From contig NC_134398.1 of the NCBI RefSeq assembly GCF_050003625.1, forward strand, positions 22,358,622-22,422,621: 64,000 bases of DNA. The letters are read 5' to 3'. Source of the stretch: Haematobia irritans (taxonomy: Eukaryota > Arthropoda > Insecta > Diptera > Muscidae). Each line of letters starts with the position of its first letter. Position 1 is the first letter of the stretch. The position numbers and the translations under genes are program-made. The notes beneath the pieces were generated by a model. The model did not search any database. It was given only the letters and a program-made list of their open reading frames with translations, and was not told where the DNA came from. Shown one piece after another: positions 23,321 through 34,611 of the stretch.

Positions 23321-23861
23321 TTTTAAAACGACAATACTTAAAATATGGTAACGAAATTTCAATATCAACGATTTAGGTAGAACCCTTGATTGAATCCCAC
23401 TTCTCTACTTTCGGCCCCTGATTTATCAAAATGTAAAAAAATTATATTCCGAAAATTATTTAATAACTGAAAGATTACAAAAAATCAAATAATTAATTAA
23501 CTAAAAAATATTATTTTATTTTTATTTACATATCCAAGGGTGGGGAATGTTTTTTCTTTTGGGATGAGTGATGAAAGTGATCTTATTTGGTTTTGGGTTT
23601 TATTTTTATAAAATTTTTTGTTATTTAACCTATTTGTTTTAAATTAAAAATAATATATTTTTGATAATTAATGGCAGTTATTTTTCACTATTAATACATT
23701 TTTTTTATATATATTGTAAATTGAATTTACATCTTAAATGTCGTTTGGGGAAACCGTATATGGCTTATGGTAATGGTAAACCAAGTAATACTGCTAACAT
23801 GGTATAATTGGTAAAAGGAAAATAAACTGGTAAACATGTTTCAGATTTAGAATTTATTTGC
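23321..23861. other. AT-rich non-coding DNA
   Basis: No open frame with a domain and no element ends recognised. Downstream of the receptor gene. Confidence 0.5.
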
Positions 23862-25440
23862 TCAGAAGAAATCAATAATTTCTAAAATTCGGTTTGTTTT
23901 TTTATTGTTTTTTTTTTTTTTTGAGGTAACATATAAAAATATTTATGAGAAATTTTTGTTTTACTCAATTTTAAGGTAAAGCGAGTAAATTCGAGTCTAT
24001 GTTGGTATAAACGCAACTCTCGTCGTCAATCTTTGAAAGGTAAATTTTTTGACTTTTTAAAACTTGAAAAATTCCATTTTCCACTTTGCAATTATTCAAA
24101 ATTAATTATTTGATATTGAGGCTTTGGATTTTTTTTATGAATTGTAGGCCCATAAAGCTCTATTCGCTCAGAAGAAATTAATAATTTCTAAAATTCTTTT
24201 TTTGTTTTCTTTGAGGTAACATATAAAAATAATTATGAGAAATTTTTGTTTTACTCAATTTTAAGGTAAAGCGAATAGTTCAATAAATTCGAATTGGAAA
24301 GGTAAATTTTTTGACTTTTTAAAACTTGAAAAATTCCATTTTCCACTTTGCAATTATTGAAAATTAATTATTTGGTATTGAGGCTATGGATTTTTTTATG
24401 AAGCTCTACTCGCGATCTCCATTCAACTCGAATGTGGCTTCTCTATATTTTTTCCTTGCAAGGTGGTCACTATCAGAGTCTATTAGACGATGTTGGTCAA
24501 TATAAAAGTTCGAGTAGTCTAGTTTTTTTTTTTGATTTTCTTTTTTTTTTGGACAAAAAATCCCAAAATTGACGCCTATAAACTGTCGAGTTTGTTTTTC
24601 ACATACAGAAAATCTAATTTTTCATTTTAAAATTGAATTTTCAATATTTATGGCTTTTACAGGTTATACATTTTGAAAAATACATTATAAAAATTCGATT
24701 TTGGTCGATTATTAAATCTGAGTAATTTCTTGAAAACTATGAAGACTCAGTCGAAGTCGATTTTCTGAATTTTTTTTATATAAGACAAAATAAAAAGTAA
24801 ATTTTTGAAAATTTTGGAAACCTTAAAAACTCGACAATTCAAGAGATAATTTGAAGAGAATTTATTTCCAGTTTTTCAGGTGATTGTGTCAATCTTTAAA
24901 AATTGGGGTTTACGTCGCTAAATAATTTGAAGAGAATTCATTTCCCATTTTTCAGGCGATTGTGTCAACCTTAAAAAATTAGGGTGTACATCGCTCAAAA
25001 GGGAAAAATTAATTTTTGGTATCACTTTCGGATCCGATTTTTTTGTCGATTTTGGTCGATTATTAAATCGGAGTTATTTTTCCCTTTTACTAAAAAGGGA
25101 AAAAACTAATTTTTGCCACCACATATTTCGTCTTTTTTTACGATTTTGGTCGATTATTAAATCTGATTTATTTCTTGGAAATTATGAAGACACAATCGAA
25201 GCCAATTTTCAAGACATATGAACTTTGCATACTTCAAAGCTGAATTTTTTATGTAAAACAAAAAAATTAAATTTAAGACCAATTTTAGATGAGGATAATC
25301 GGTTTTTTATTTACTTCGAAGTCCTTCGAAAAAGGGGTTTACTTCGCTAAAAAGCGAAACTCTGATTTTTTGCACCACTTTCGGATCCGAAATGAACATT
25401 GTCATTACTTTTTTGACTCCACTTTTTTTTTAATATAAAA
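23862..25440 (+). repeat. Nested tandem duplications, AT-rich
   Basis: CTCAGAAGAAATTAATAATT, GAGGTAACATATAAAAATA, TTTTGTTTTACTCAATTTTA and GGTAAATTTTTTGACTTTTT recur at 23862 and ~24169 (offset ~307). Further on GATTTTGGTCGATTATTAAA occurs three times (24690, 25051, 25143 areas) and TTTGAAGAGAATT, CAGGTGATTGTGTCAA/CAGGCGATTGTGTCAA twice (24850-24980). No coding signal. Confidence 0.7.
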
Positions 25441-25644
25441 ATCAATTATCATAGAAATCAATTCAACTTAACTAAAGCAGAAGAACTTTTTCGAATAATT
25501 AATTAAAATTTTTGAATATTAACTACAATGAATTGACGCCTATGATTTTTTTTTTAATTTACCCAAATTAAATAAACCCAAATTTGGTAAATGTAATTTA
25601 CCAAAGTAATTAATTTTTCCCATAAAAAATTTTACTTTTTCCTG

Positions 25645-27700
25645 CACACAAAAAAAAATTCTGATTCAATAACGAAATTAATTGATCCAATTAATTTTTT
25701 AATTGAAAAATTAATTGAAAGTCGATTAAAAAATCTAATTAATTAAATTAAATTAAAAAATTAATTGTAATTGATTTTTTGTTTCATTTAAAAAAATTGT
25801 TGAATCAATTAAATTTTTAATTGAATATTTTTTAAAATTCAATTAAAAATTTAATAGGAAACATTTTTGTGAAATTTTTTTCTGTGTGAGTAAGTAAATT
25901 TTCTATCACAATGGACTGAATAGTCAAAGTGAGCCTGAATCTTAATCGGGCTGCCACTTTAACCTAACCTAACCTAAGTAAATTTTCAGTTTATGTACAC
26001 AAAAAAAAAATCTTGTCTTCAATCAAGAAATTAATTGATCAAATTCATTTTTAATTGAAATGTGTTCAATCTCAGAAATGATAGTATCAATTTAAAAAAA
26101 TAATTGAAAATCAATTTAAAAAAATTACTTAATCAAATTAAAAGATTAATTGATACTATTTCTTCTTGTGATTGATTCTTGTTTTAATTAAAAAATTTGT
26201 TGAATCAATTAAATTTTTAATTGAATATACTTTAAAATTCAATTAAAACTTAATTGGAAAAATTTTCATGAATTTTTTTTTCTGTGTGAGTAAGTAAATC
26301 TTCAGTTTATGTGCATAGAAAAAAAAATATTTTTTGCCTTCAATCAAGAAATTAATTGATCTAATTAATTTTTAATTGAAATGTCTTCAATCTCAGAAAT
26401 CATAGTATCAATTAAAAAATTAATTGAAAGTAAATTAAAAAGTTTATTAATCCAATTAAAAGATTAATTGATACTATTAATTCTTGTGATTGATTTTTGT
26501 TTCAATTAAAAAATTTGTTGAATCAATTAAATTTTTAATTGAATATATTTTAAAATTCAATTAAAACTTAATTGGAAAAATTTTCATGAATTTTTTTTTC
26601 TTCTGTGTGAGTAAGTAAATCGTAGTATCAATTAAAAAATTAATTGAAAGTCAATTCAAAAATTTAATGAATCCAATTAAAAGATTAATTGATACTATTA
26701 ATTCTTGTGATTGATTTTTGTTTCAATTAAAAAATTTGTTGAATCAATTAAATTTTTAATTGAATATATTTTAAAATTCAATTAAAACTTAATTGGAAAA
26801 ATGTTCATGAGTTTTTTTTCTTCTGTGAGAGTAAGTTAATGTTCAGTTTATGTACACAGAAAAAAATATGTTTTGCCTTCAATCAAGAAATTAATTGATC
26901 AAATTAATTTTTAATTGAAATGTCTTCAATCACAGAAATGATAGTGTCAATGAAAAAATTAATTGAAAGTCAATTAAAAAATTTATTAATCCAAATAAAA
27001 GATTAATTGATACTATTAATTCTTGCGATTGATTTTTGTTTCAATTAAAAAATTGGTTGAATCAATTAAATTTTTAATTGAATATATTTTAAATTTTTAA
27101 TTGAATATATTTTAAAATTCAATAAAATTCTGTGTGAGTAAGTAAATTTTCAGTTTATGTGCAAAGAAAAAAAAATAATTTTTGCCTTCAATCAAGAAAT
27201 TAATTGATCAAATTTTTATTTATTTTTTTAATTTTTAATTGAAATGCCTTCAATCACAGAAATGATAGTATCAATGAAAAAATTGATTGATATTATTAAT
27301 TTTTGTGATTGAATTTTGTTTCAATATAAAAATTTATTGAATCAATTAAATTTTTAATTGAATATTTTTTAAAATTCAATTAAAAATTTAATTTGAAAAA
27401 ATTTTTGTAAAATTTTTTTTTATGTGTAAGTAAATTTTCAGTTTATGTACACAGAAAAAAAGGTTTTTTATCTCCAATCCATAAAATTAGTTGATCCAAT
27501 TATTTTTTAATTGAAATGTCTTCAATAACAAAAATGATAGTATGAATGAAAAAATTAATTGATATTGTTAATTTTTGTGATTGATTTTTGTTTCAATTAA
27601 AAATTTGTTGAATCAGTTAAATTTTTAATTGAACATTTTTTAAAATTCAATTCAGACTTTAATTGGAAAAATTTTCGTGAAATTTTTTCTGTGTAGGAAA
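25645..27700. repeat. Tandem array of seven palindromic ATTAATTG MITEs
   Basis: Units at ~25645-25888, 25996-26288, 26312-26610, 26620-26829 (5'-truncated), 26853-27136, 27161-27428 and 27448-27694. Each begins (T)ACACAGAAAAAAA and ends TTTTTTTCTGTGTG, with TTAATTGATC, ATGATAGTATCAATTAAAAA, AATTGATACTATTAAT and TTGAATCAATTAAATTTTTA inside, so each can fold on itself. Units 2 to 7 are separated by a constant spacer GAGTAAGTAAATTTTCAGTT, so MITE plus spacer was amplified as a ~300-bp satellite. A related relic lies at 63412. Confidence 0.85.
25902..25976 (+). mobile_element. LINE 3' tail, 5'-truncated insertion
   Basis: TATCACAATGGACTGAATAG, GTGAGCCTGAATCTTAATCG, GGCTGCCACTTTAACCTAAC with extra CCTAA repeats. 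The LINE-type variant (CTTAATCGGG). It lies in the spacer between MITE units 1 and 2, duplicating part of the spacer (GTAAGTAAATTTTC / AAGTAAATTTTCAG). Confidence 0.8.
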
Positions 27701-29047
27701 TAACCGATTTGGTAGTGTTGCAAAGTGGCATATATTTTTTTTGTCAATAAAATTTAATAGAATTCAAATTTAGACTCCTTCTTTAAAATTGTAAAAAAAG
27801 AAATAAAAATCAAAATATTTATTTTATGGAATATTGTCCAAGGACAATTTGTCGATTGTTCCCTTCTAAATTTCTAATGTTCTGATACTTGTTTACAGTG
27901 TTTTTACCTTTTACAAATTATAATGGATATTTGAAATGTTTGATATGAACGTATGTTTATTTTTTTTAACTAATGAATGCATGATCTGTTTTTGTATGTA
28001 TGTATACAAGCGAAATTGAAAACACTAAGTTTTCCAATTAAATAATTTATTTATAATTCTTCCAGGCAATGAAAGAATGAAAAATTTTATAATTTTCCTA
28101 ATATTTACAAAATTTGCAAGACTGCGAGTTTTTTTTACTTAAAGTCAAATGATTTTCTTCTTTCTATTCAATATTTGTTGTTGTATTAATCATTTAGTTT
28201 TTTCTTTTTTTTTTAATTGTGCCATTTTAATTTAAAACAAATGGAAGAATGTGATTTTTTTCAGTGTACTATTTTTTATTGGTCAGGGCATGGGGTTCTT
28301 ATTTTCAGAAAGGAGTGAATATAATTATTGTGACTTATTAATGGTTAGGAATGGTTCAATGGAGAAATGGAGAGTGTATATTAGGTAGTCTCCTGACAGG
28401 CTCTTCTTATTTGGATGGTTTAAGGGTTTTGGGTATGGTAATCTCATGATAGGCTCACAATCGTAGAGCTTTGAAGAAGGAAATGTTTTTAGTTTGTTTA
28501 GCTTTTAAGTACGGATTTTAAAATATTGCGTTTAATATTTTTAACGATTTTTTTATATAAAAAAATAAAAAATTAAAAATTAATTTTATGGTTTTATTTA
28601 AATGATGATTAATTTGTTTGTTTTTTTTTTTAAGTTAGGAAGAAAATTGTTTTGTTTCTGGTTTAGTTGTTTTTTTTTTTTATGGAAGTATTTTGTTCCT
28701 TTTGGTTTATTTAGAGTTTTTACTATTTTTTTTGGTTGATGTGATTTTTTTTTTAGATTTTCCATTTTTTTTGGTTTGTTGTGTGTCTAGTTTATTATTG
28801 TTCTTGTGGTTGTAGATGGTAAGCGTGTGTTCTGTTATTTTTTTAAGGTTTTTTTAAATAGATTTTTATAGATTTTTTTGGAGATTTTTTTAGAGTTTTT
28901 TTTTCAATTGTGTGTTCTTGTGTATGTTTGTTGTTGTTTTTGTTGTTTTTTTTAATGATTTTATTTAAAAAGTTTCGTTATTAATTTAATAATTAACAAA
29001 TTGATTTTATGATAAAACCAATAACAATAACCACCTCTCTCATATAG
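27701..29047. other. AT-rich DNA, probably including the receptor 3' UTR (minus strand)
   Basis: Immediately downstream of the receptor stop codon on the minus strand. A-rich on that strand with many possible AATAAA signals, so the transcript end cannot be placed. 28370-28470 holds a small imperfect repeat (GTAGTCTCCTGACAGGCTC / GTAATCTCATGATAGGCTC). No other gene seen. Confidence 0.4.
28960..28965 (-). promoter_or_regulatory. Candidate polyadenylation signal AATAAA
   Basis: First AATAAA on the minus strand after the receptor stop, about 83 nt downstream. Several others follow, so this is only a candidate. Confidence 0.25.
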
Positions 29048-29200
29048 CTACGAGACAATAATATGTGGTGCCGATAGTAGTACAGCTATTGTAGCTAATA
29101 TTGTGAACATTGTGAATATGATAAGGCACAGTCTGTCAACGACCATAGCGGCAAATTTCCAATCATTGGCTATATCATTTTCCTCATCTTCTTTGCGAAG
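29048..29200 (-). CDS. nAChRalpha: nAChR alpha subunit, last coding exon (TM4 and C-terminus)
   Basis: 153 nt, 50 codons plus TAG. Reads [20 protein letters not shown], then [30 protein letters not shown]. This is the end of the MA helix, the [14 protein letters not shown] entry of the fourth membrane segment, and the short extracellular tail of insect alpha5-7-type nicotinic receptor subunits. It begins in phase 0 after acceptor ...CTAATAG (29202-29201) and follows exon 33957-34095 (ends ITDQ|GTAAGT). The intron between them is 4756 bp and contains nested HINEs. The receptor is a ligand-gated cation channel of neuronal membranes and the target class of neonicotinoids and spinosyns (family knowledge). 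The frame is intact. alpha5 or alpha7 is the likely paralogue; I cannot separate them from this part alone. Confidence 0.95.
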   Translation of the reverse strand, partial: LRKEDEENDIANDWKFAAMVVDRLCLIIFTMFTILATIAVLLSAPHIIVS

Positions 29201-30059
29201 CTATTAGGTTTTCGTATACAGTATAAAGTGTATTGTCAGTCAAAGTTTATTTTAAATAAAAAAAAAATAAAAAGTAAAATTAAACAAAATATTTTTAAAA
29301 TTAAAAAAAGAATTACCATTAAATTAAATATTATTTTAAAATATATTTTGCAAAGAGAATGAATAATTTATTTTTGTTTTAATATTAATTATTATATGTA
29401 TGAATTATGGCGTAAAATCTCACAAACAAAATTTGGTGTATATTTTTAGAATTTTTAGTTTTATACCCCCTAGAATAGAATGGTGATAGGGGTAAAAAAG
29501 TTTGTCATCACAATTGTAACACATCGAAATATCGATTTCTGACTACAATAAAGTATATATATTCTTGATCATGGAGAAATTCTAAGACGATATAATCATG
29601 TTCGTCTGCCTTCGTGTTGTAATCTATAATGAAGCTATTGTACTGAAATTTTGCAAAAACTTGTCTTTTGTTTGCCGGCAGGTCAACTTCGAAGATGGGC
29701 TATATCGATTCAGATTTTGATATACTACCCGACCCCCGGAGTTGGGTCTTGAGCGTCGAGACATCCAAACTGTTATCCAATTTACCTGAATTTCAAAATC
29801 TAAAAGGTATTTTGGGTCCACAAATAATTGTGCTGAATATGATGTCTATCGGTTCATAGCTCCATCTACCGATTTGACTTCTTGAGCGCCTAGACTTCCC
29901 AATTTTCATTCGATTTGTCTGAAATTCAAAATCTAAAGGTATTTTGGGAACACACATAAATAAGCCGAATATGGGGCGTATCGATATACATTTTGATAGA
30001 CCGATTTCCCGATTTAACTTCATGAGCTTCTAGACCACGGTTTCCACTCACACCAAAAA

Positions 30060-31313
30060 TTATCTTCCAAAATTTAAGAAAATTTTACAAAAAAAAAATT
30101 ATATTGAGGTTTGATCAAACATTTTGGCAACATTTTTTTTTTTCAAAATTTATTTTTTCTCTACAATCGTTTGACAAAATATAATTTCTTTAGAAAATTT
30201 TGTCAATAGTTTTTCTCTAGAAAATTTTGTCAAAATTAATTTCAATTGAAAATTTTCACAAAATTTATTTCTACAGAAAATGTTATCAAAATGTATTCCT
30301 ATAGAAAATTTTGTCAAAATTTACCACTGTGGAAACTTTTGTCAAAATTTACTTCTATATAATAATTTGTTAAAATTTACCTCTATAAAAAATTTTGTCA
30401 AAATTTTTTTCAATGGAAAATTTTCTCTAAATTTTTTTCTCTAGAAAATTTTTTCTTCTAAAAAATTTTGTCAATTTTTTTTTTTAATTTTGTCAAAAAT
30501 GTTTCTGCTGAAAACTTTTTCAAAAATACTTGTTCCTTAAATTTATTTTCCTCTAGAAAATTTTGTCAACATTTTTTCTGTAGAAAATTTTGTTAAAATA
30601 TACCACTGTGGAAACTTTTGTCAACATTTTATTTCCACAATTTGTCAAAATTTACTTCTATAGAAAATTTTCTCAAATTTTTTTCATACTTTATTTTTGT
30701 TCTTATAGAAAATTTTGTCAACATTTATTTCTGTAGAAAAATTTTTGAAATTTTTTTCTATACCCGATATTATCAAAATTTTATTACTATGCACAATTTT
30801 GTCAAAATTTTATTTCTATAGAAAAATTTTGTCAGTTTTTTTGTTTAAAATTTTTTTTTTTCTACAGAAAATGTTGCAAAGCATTTTTTATTGAAAATTT
30901 TGTCAAAATTTTGTTCTATAGAAAATTTTGTCAAAATTTTTCTCCCTAGAAAATTTTGTCAATATTTATTTTTCCTAGAAAATTTTGTATTTTTTTCTCT
31001 AGAAAATTTTGTCAAATTTTTTGTTGCTTAAAATTATTTTCTATCAAACATTTTGCCAACATTTGTTTTTCAAGAAAATTTTGTTAACAGTTTCTTCTAT
31101 AGGAAATTTTGCCAATTGTTTTTTTCTATAATAAATTTTGTCAATATTTTTTTATAGAAAATTTAGTCAAAAATTGTGTTCTATCGAAAATTTTGTCAAT
31201 TTTTTTTTTGCTTAAACAATTTTGTCAAATTTTTTTTCTATAGAAAATTATCTCAAAACTTACTTCTATACAAAATTTTGTTAAATTTCGTTTCTTAGAA
31301 AATGTTGTCAAAT
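30060..31313 (+). repeat. Old, diverged 29-bp array (continues at 33211-33330)
   Basis: GAAAATTTTGTCAA recurs about every 27-31 bp, with many indels and altered CTATAG boxes. More decayed than the other arrays in the window, consistent with being the host of a later insertion (31314-33210). Confidence 0.85.
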
Positions 31314-33210
31314 TTTTATACCCTCCATCATAGGATGGGGGTATATTAACTTTGTCATTCCGTTTGTAACACATCGAAATATTGCTCTAAGACCCCATAA
31401 AGTATATATATTCTGGGTCGTGGTGAAATTCTGAGTCGATCTGAGCATGTCCGTCCGTCCGTCCGTCTGTTCAAATCACGCTAACTTCCGAATGAAACAA
31501 CCTATCGACTTGAAAATTGGTACAAGCAGTTGTTATTGATGTAGGTCGGATGGTATTGAAAATGGGCCATATCGGTCCACTTTTACGTATAGCCCCCATA
31601 TAAACGGACCCCCAAATTTGGCTTGCGATTGCTCTAAGAGAAGCAAAATTCATCCGATCCGGCTGAGATTTGGAACATGGTGTTAGTATATGGTCTCTAA
31701 CAACAATGCAAAAATTGGTCCATATCGGTCCACTTTTACGTATAGCCCCCATATAAACCGATCCCCCGATTTCGCTTGCGGAGCCTCTAAGAGAACCAAA
31801 TTTCCTCCGATCCGGCTGGAATTTGGTACATGGTGTTAGTATATGGTCTGTAACAACCATGCAAAAATTGGTCCATATCGGTCCATAATTATATATAGCT
31901 CCCATATAAACCGATCCCCCGATTTGGCTTGCGGAGCCTCTAAGAGAAGCAAATTTCATCCGATCCGGCTGAAATTTGGTACATGGCTTTGGTATATGTT
32001 CTCTAATGACCATGCAAAAATTGCTCCATATCGGACCATAATTATATATAGCCCCCATATAAATCGATCCCCAGATTTGACCTCCGGAGCCTCTTAGAGG
32101 AGCAAAAGTCATCCGATCCGATTGAAATTTTGTCCGTGGTGTTAGTATATGGTCTCCAACAACCAAGCCAAAATTGGTCCATATCGGTCCATAATTATAT
32201 ATTGCCCCCATATAAGCCGATCCCAAGATTTGACCTCCAGAGCCTCTTAGAGGAGCAAAATTCATCCGATCCGGCTGAAATTGGGTACGTGGTGTTAGAA
32301 TATGGTCTCTAACAACCATGCAAGAATTGGTCCATATCGGTCCATAATTATATATAGCCCCCATATAAATCGATCCCCAGATGTGTCCTTGGAGGAGCAA
32401 AATTCATCCGATCCGGCTGAAATTTGGAACGTGGTGTTAGAATGTGGTCTCCAACAAACACGCAAGAATTGGTCCATATCGGTCCATAAATTTATATAGC
32501 CCCATATAAACCGTTCCCCAGATTTGATCTCCGGAGCCTCTTAGAGGAGCAAAATTCATCCGATACGGTTGAAATTTGCAACGTGGTGTTAGTATAAGGT
32601 CGCTACGAAACCCTGCCAAAATTGGTCCATATCGGTCTATAGTTATATATAGGTGATCCCCAATCACACAAAAATTGGTCCTTATCGGTGCATAATCATG
32701 GTTGCCACTCGAGCCAAAAATAATCGACCAAAATTTAATTTTTATAGAAAACATTGTCAAAATGTTATTTCTATAGAAAATTTTGAAAAAATTTTATTTC
32801 TATAGAAAATTTTGTAAAAAATTTATTTCTATAAAAACGTTGTCAAAATTTTATTTCTATAGAACATTTTGTCAAAATTTTATTTCTATAGAAAATTTTT
32901 TTCAAATTTTACTTCTATAGAAAATGTTGTCAAAATTTTATTTTGTCAAAATTTTATTTCTATAGAAACTTTAAACTTAATTATATACGTATTTAATCGG
33001 CCTTTTTTAGTTTAATATATACCACGTATGGACTATGTGGCATATATTACGGTGTTAGGAAGTTTTATGATACCTTGTCATCGGCAAGTGTTACCGCAAC
33101 CCAAATAATTCGATTGTGGATGACAGTCTTCAGTAGAAGTTTCTACGCAATCCATGGTGGAGGCTACATAAGCTTCGGCATGGCCGAACTTACGGCCGTA
33201 TATACTTGTT
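31314..33210 (+). mobile_element. HINE sub-family 2, full-length copy (1.9 kb)
   Basis: Starts TTTTATACCCTCCATCATAG, GATGGGGGTATATTAACTTT, GTAACACATCGAAATATTGC, AAAGTATATATATTCTGGGT, CTGAGTCGATCTGAGCATGT and (CCGT)4CTG: the INE-1/DINE-1 core. Then an array of 153-bp units (31600-32640), the leader GGTTGCCACTCGAGCCAAAA, ~8 units of the 29-bp repeat (32740-32985) and the 3' end: ATACGTATTTAATCGGCC, ATCCATGGTGGAGGCTACAT, palindrome TTCGGCATGGCCGAA, TATACTTGTT. Flanks CAAATT | TTTCTATAG restore the host 29-bp unit, so insertion was between T and T without a longer duplication, as for Helentrons. Confidence 0.9.
31600..32700 (+). repeat. 153-bp minisatellite, sub-family 2 (6 to 7 units)
   Basis: CCGATCCCC starts at 31758, 31911, 32064, 32217 and 32370: exactly 153 bp each time. 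Units share TTTGGCTTGCGGAGCCTCT, GAGAAGCAAATTTCATCCG, ATCCGGCTGAAATTTGG, TAACAACCATGCAAAAATTG and GTCCATATCGGTCCATAAT. A frame on the minus strand stays open across the array (31471-32400, 309 codons, 51-residue period) because 153 is a multiple of 3; see findings. Confidence 0.95.
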
Positions 33211-33678
33211 TTTCTATAGAAAATTGTGTCAAAATTATTTTCTATAGAATATTTTGCCAAAATATTTTTCTTTATACTTTGTCCAATTTTTTTCTAAAGA
33301 AAATTGTATTTCAATAAAAATTAAAGTACATAGCTAAATATTCCTAAATATTTATATCTAACAATATCTACCAAAATATCAAGTATTCTACCAATCTACC
33401 TTGTAACTATGCCTAAGCTAACCTAACCTTCCAAGAGCTCAGCGATGCATATAAAAAGGTAACTGGAAAGAGTCAAGCAGTTGATTCGATAGCTTACCTT
33501 TGAATGTCATAATTTACGCCAAAATTGTTGTTATTTCTGACATTTTATGCTTTTGAACATTGAAATTAAAAAATATAGCACTCTATTTTATAGCAATAAA
33601 TATCAGCTGCCCTGTATATGGGAGCTGTAAACAATATTTAAGGCTGCTCTTTTTGCATTGTATTAACACTATATTCTA

Positions 33679-33741
33679 ATCACAATGGACTGAATAGCCT
33701 ATGCGAGGCTGAATCAAATCGGGCTACTACTTTAACCTAAT
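33679..33741 (+). mobile_element. LINE 3' tail relic
   Basis: ATCACAATGGACTGAATAGC, then GAGGCTGAATCAAATCGGGC and TACTTTAACCTAATAC. LINE-type tail with several substitutions; in the last receptor intron, ~215 bp from the donor of exon 33957-34095. Confidence 0.65.
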
Positions 33742-33956
33742 ACTCTATTCCATATTTCATGAAAAAGGGATGAAAATTGTAGATTTTCTATGATCAAAAC
33801 CTAACGTCAACGAGAAAATTTTGTGGCGCCTAAAAATATGCACCATTATTGTATGTTAAGTATAAAGAGCAATATTACATTTTTTAACCCAATATATTTG
33901 TGAGATTTTTACGCCATTGAAAAATAGAAAATGCGCTAAGGCGATCATGAACTTAC

Positions 33957-34095
33957 CTGATCGGTGATGAAACGTATTTCCTTTAATATTAAACTTAATT
34001 CGTATTCCGTTTGAGTTTTAATGCAGGTATGATGCGTTACGGCATCCGGCATTCGAGTACTGCCAATGGGACCAATGCTGCCATCGTCACCTTGC
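33957..34095 (-). CDS. nAChRalpha: nAChR alpha subunit, penultimate exon (loop and MA helix)
   Basis: 139 nt. The first base completes Gly with the previous exon; then QGDDGSIGPIGSTRMPDAVT, HHTCIKTQTEYELSLILKEI, RFITDQ, followed by donor GTAAGT (33956-33951). Acceptor TTTTTATAG| precedes it. This is the C-terminal half of the TM3-TM4 cytoplasmic loop; the segment from TEYEL to ITDQ corresponds to the amphipathic MA helix that lines the inner vestibule. The preceding intron is only 83 bp (34096-34178), against 4.7 kb on the other side. Intact frame. Confidence 0.95.
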
Positions 34096-34178
34096 CTATA
34101 AAAACCAGAGAGAAAAAGTTGATAATTATTCCATAAACAAATGAAAGCGAGACGTGGTATTACAAATTCTCTAAATAC

Positions 34179-34298
34179 CCATAAACAGTACGATAGAAAG
34201 CAGGATTATGGGGCAAAGTGCCACCCGGTGTCATGGGTCGTACATTACGGAAATCGTCATCAATATCCAAGACATTAGCCAATAAAGACTTTGAAGAG
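34179..34298 (-). CDS. nAChRalpha: nAChR alpha subunit exon (cytoplasmic loop, LDIDDDF)
   Basis: 120 nt = 1 + 39 codons + 2. The first C completes CG|C (Arg) with the upstream exon; then SSKSLLANVLDIDDDF, RNVRPMTPGGTLPHNPAFY, RTVY and GG|G. KSLLANVLDIDDDF is a conserved loop block of alpha5-7-type insect subunits; the MTPGGTLPHNPAFYRTVYG stretch matches the alpha5/alpha7 type from memory and differs from alpha6. Acceptor ACTCTAG| and donor |GTATTT. Intact. Confidence 0.95.
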
Positions 34299-34459
34299 CT
34301 AGAGTGTGTATAAATATGTTTTTTCAAAGGGAAACAAATGAAACAATTTTAATTTTTATTTTTTTAATAAAAAAGAGTAAAATAAAACTACACTTATTAC
34401 AAATAAAAATTTTTAAAATTTTTTTTTTTTTTGTACAAAAATATTTAAGTTCTTCCTAC

Positions 34460-34611
34460 CGCTCTTTTAATTCCACATCAGATAGGATCTGATGCTTCCT
34501 CTCCGAGGATGTATCCGAACATGGGGTCGATGTGAAATCCATTATGATCGGTCTACCTGGTCGGTGCATGCGTAATATCCATGGTAACCAACATAGAAAT
34601 ACCACACGTAT
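34460..34611 (-). CDS. nAChRalpha: nAChR alpha subunit exon (MX helix after TM3)
   Basis: 152 nt = 50 codons + 2. Reads IRVVFLCWLPWILRMHRPGR, PIIMDFTSTPCSDTSSERKH, QILSDVELKE and CG|. The first 15 residues are the MX helix that follows TM3; ELKERSS leads into the next exon. Donor |GTAGGAAG (phase 2) and acceptor ...AACATAG|. In frame, the codon just before the acceptor boundary is TAG, which fits an exon start there; the pyrimidine tract is weak. The next upstream exon (TM1-TM3) is not found up to 64000. The intron to the next exon is 161 bp. Confidence 0.9.

Larger units (their letters stand above)
29458..33330 (+). mobile_element. HINE sub-family 3, interrupted by a second HINE
   Basis: 5' end TTTTATACCCCCTAGAATAG, GTAACACATCGAAATATCG, AAAGTATATATATTCTTGAT, GAGAAATTCTAAGACGATAT, GTTCGTCTGCC: the INE-1/DINE-1 core in plus orientation. 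Two to three 153-bp units (29690-30020) are followed by a leader GGTTTCCACTCACACCAAAA and a heavily diverged 29-bp array (30100-31313 and 33211-33330). Sub-family 2 HINE 31314-33210 is inserted in that array. The 3' terminus is missing. It lies in the last nAChR intron. Confidence 0.7.
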
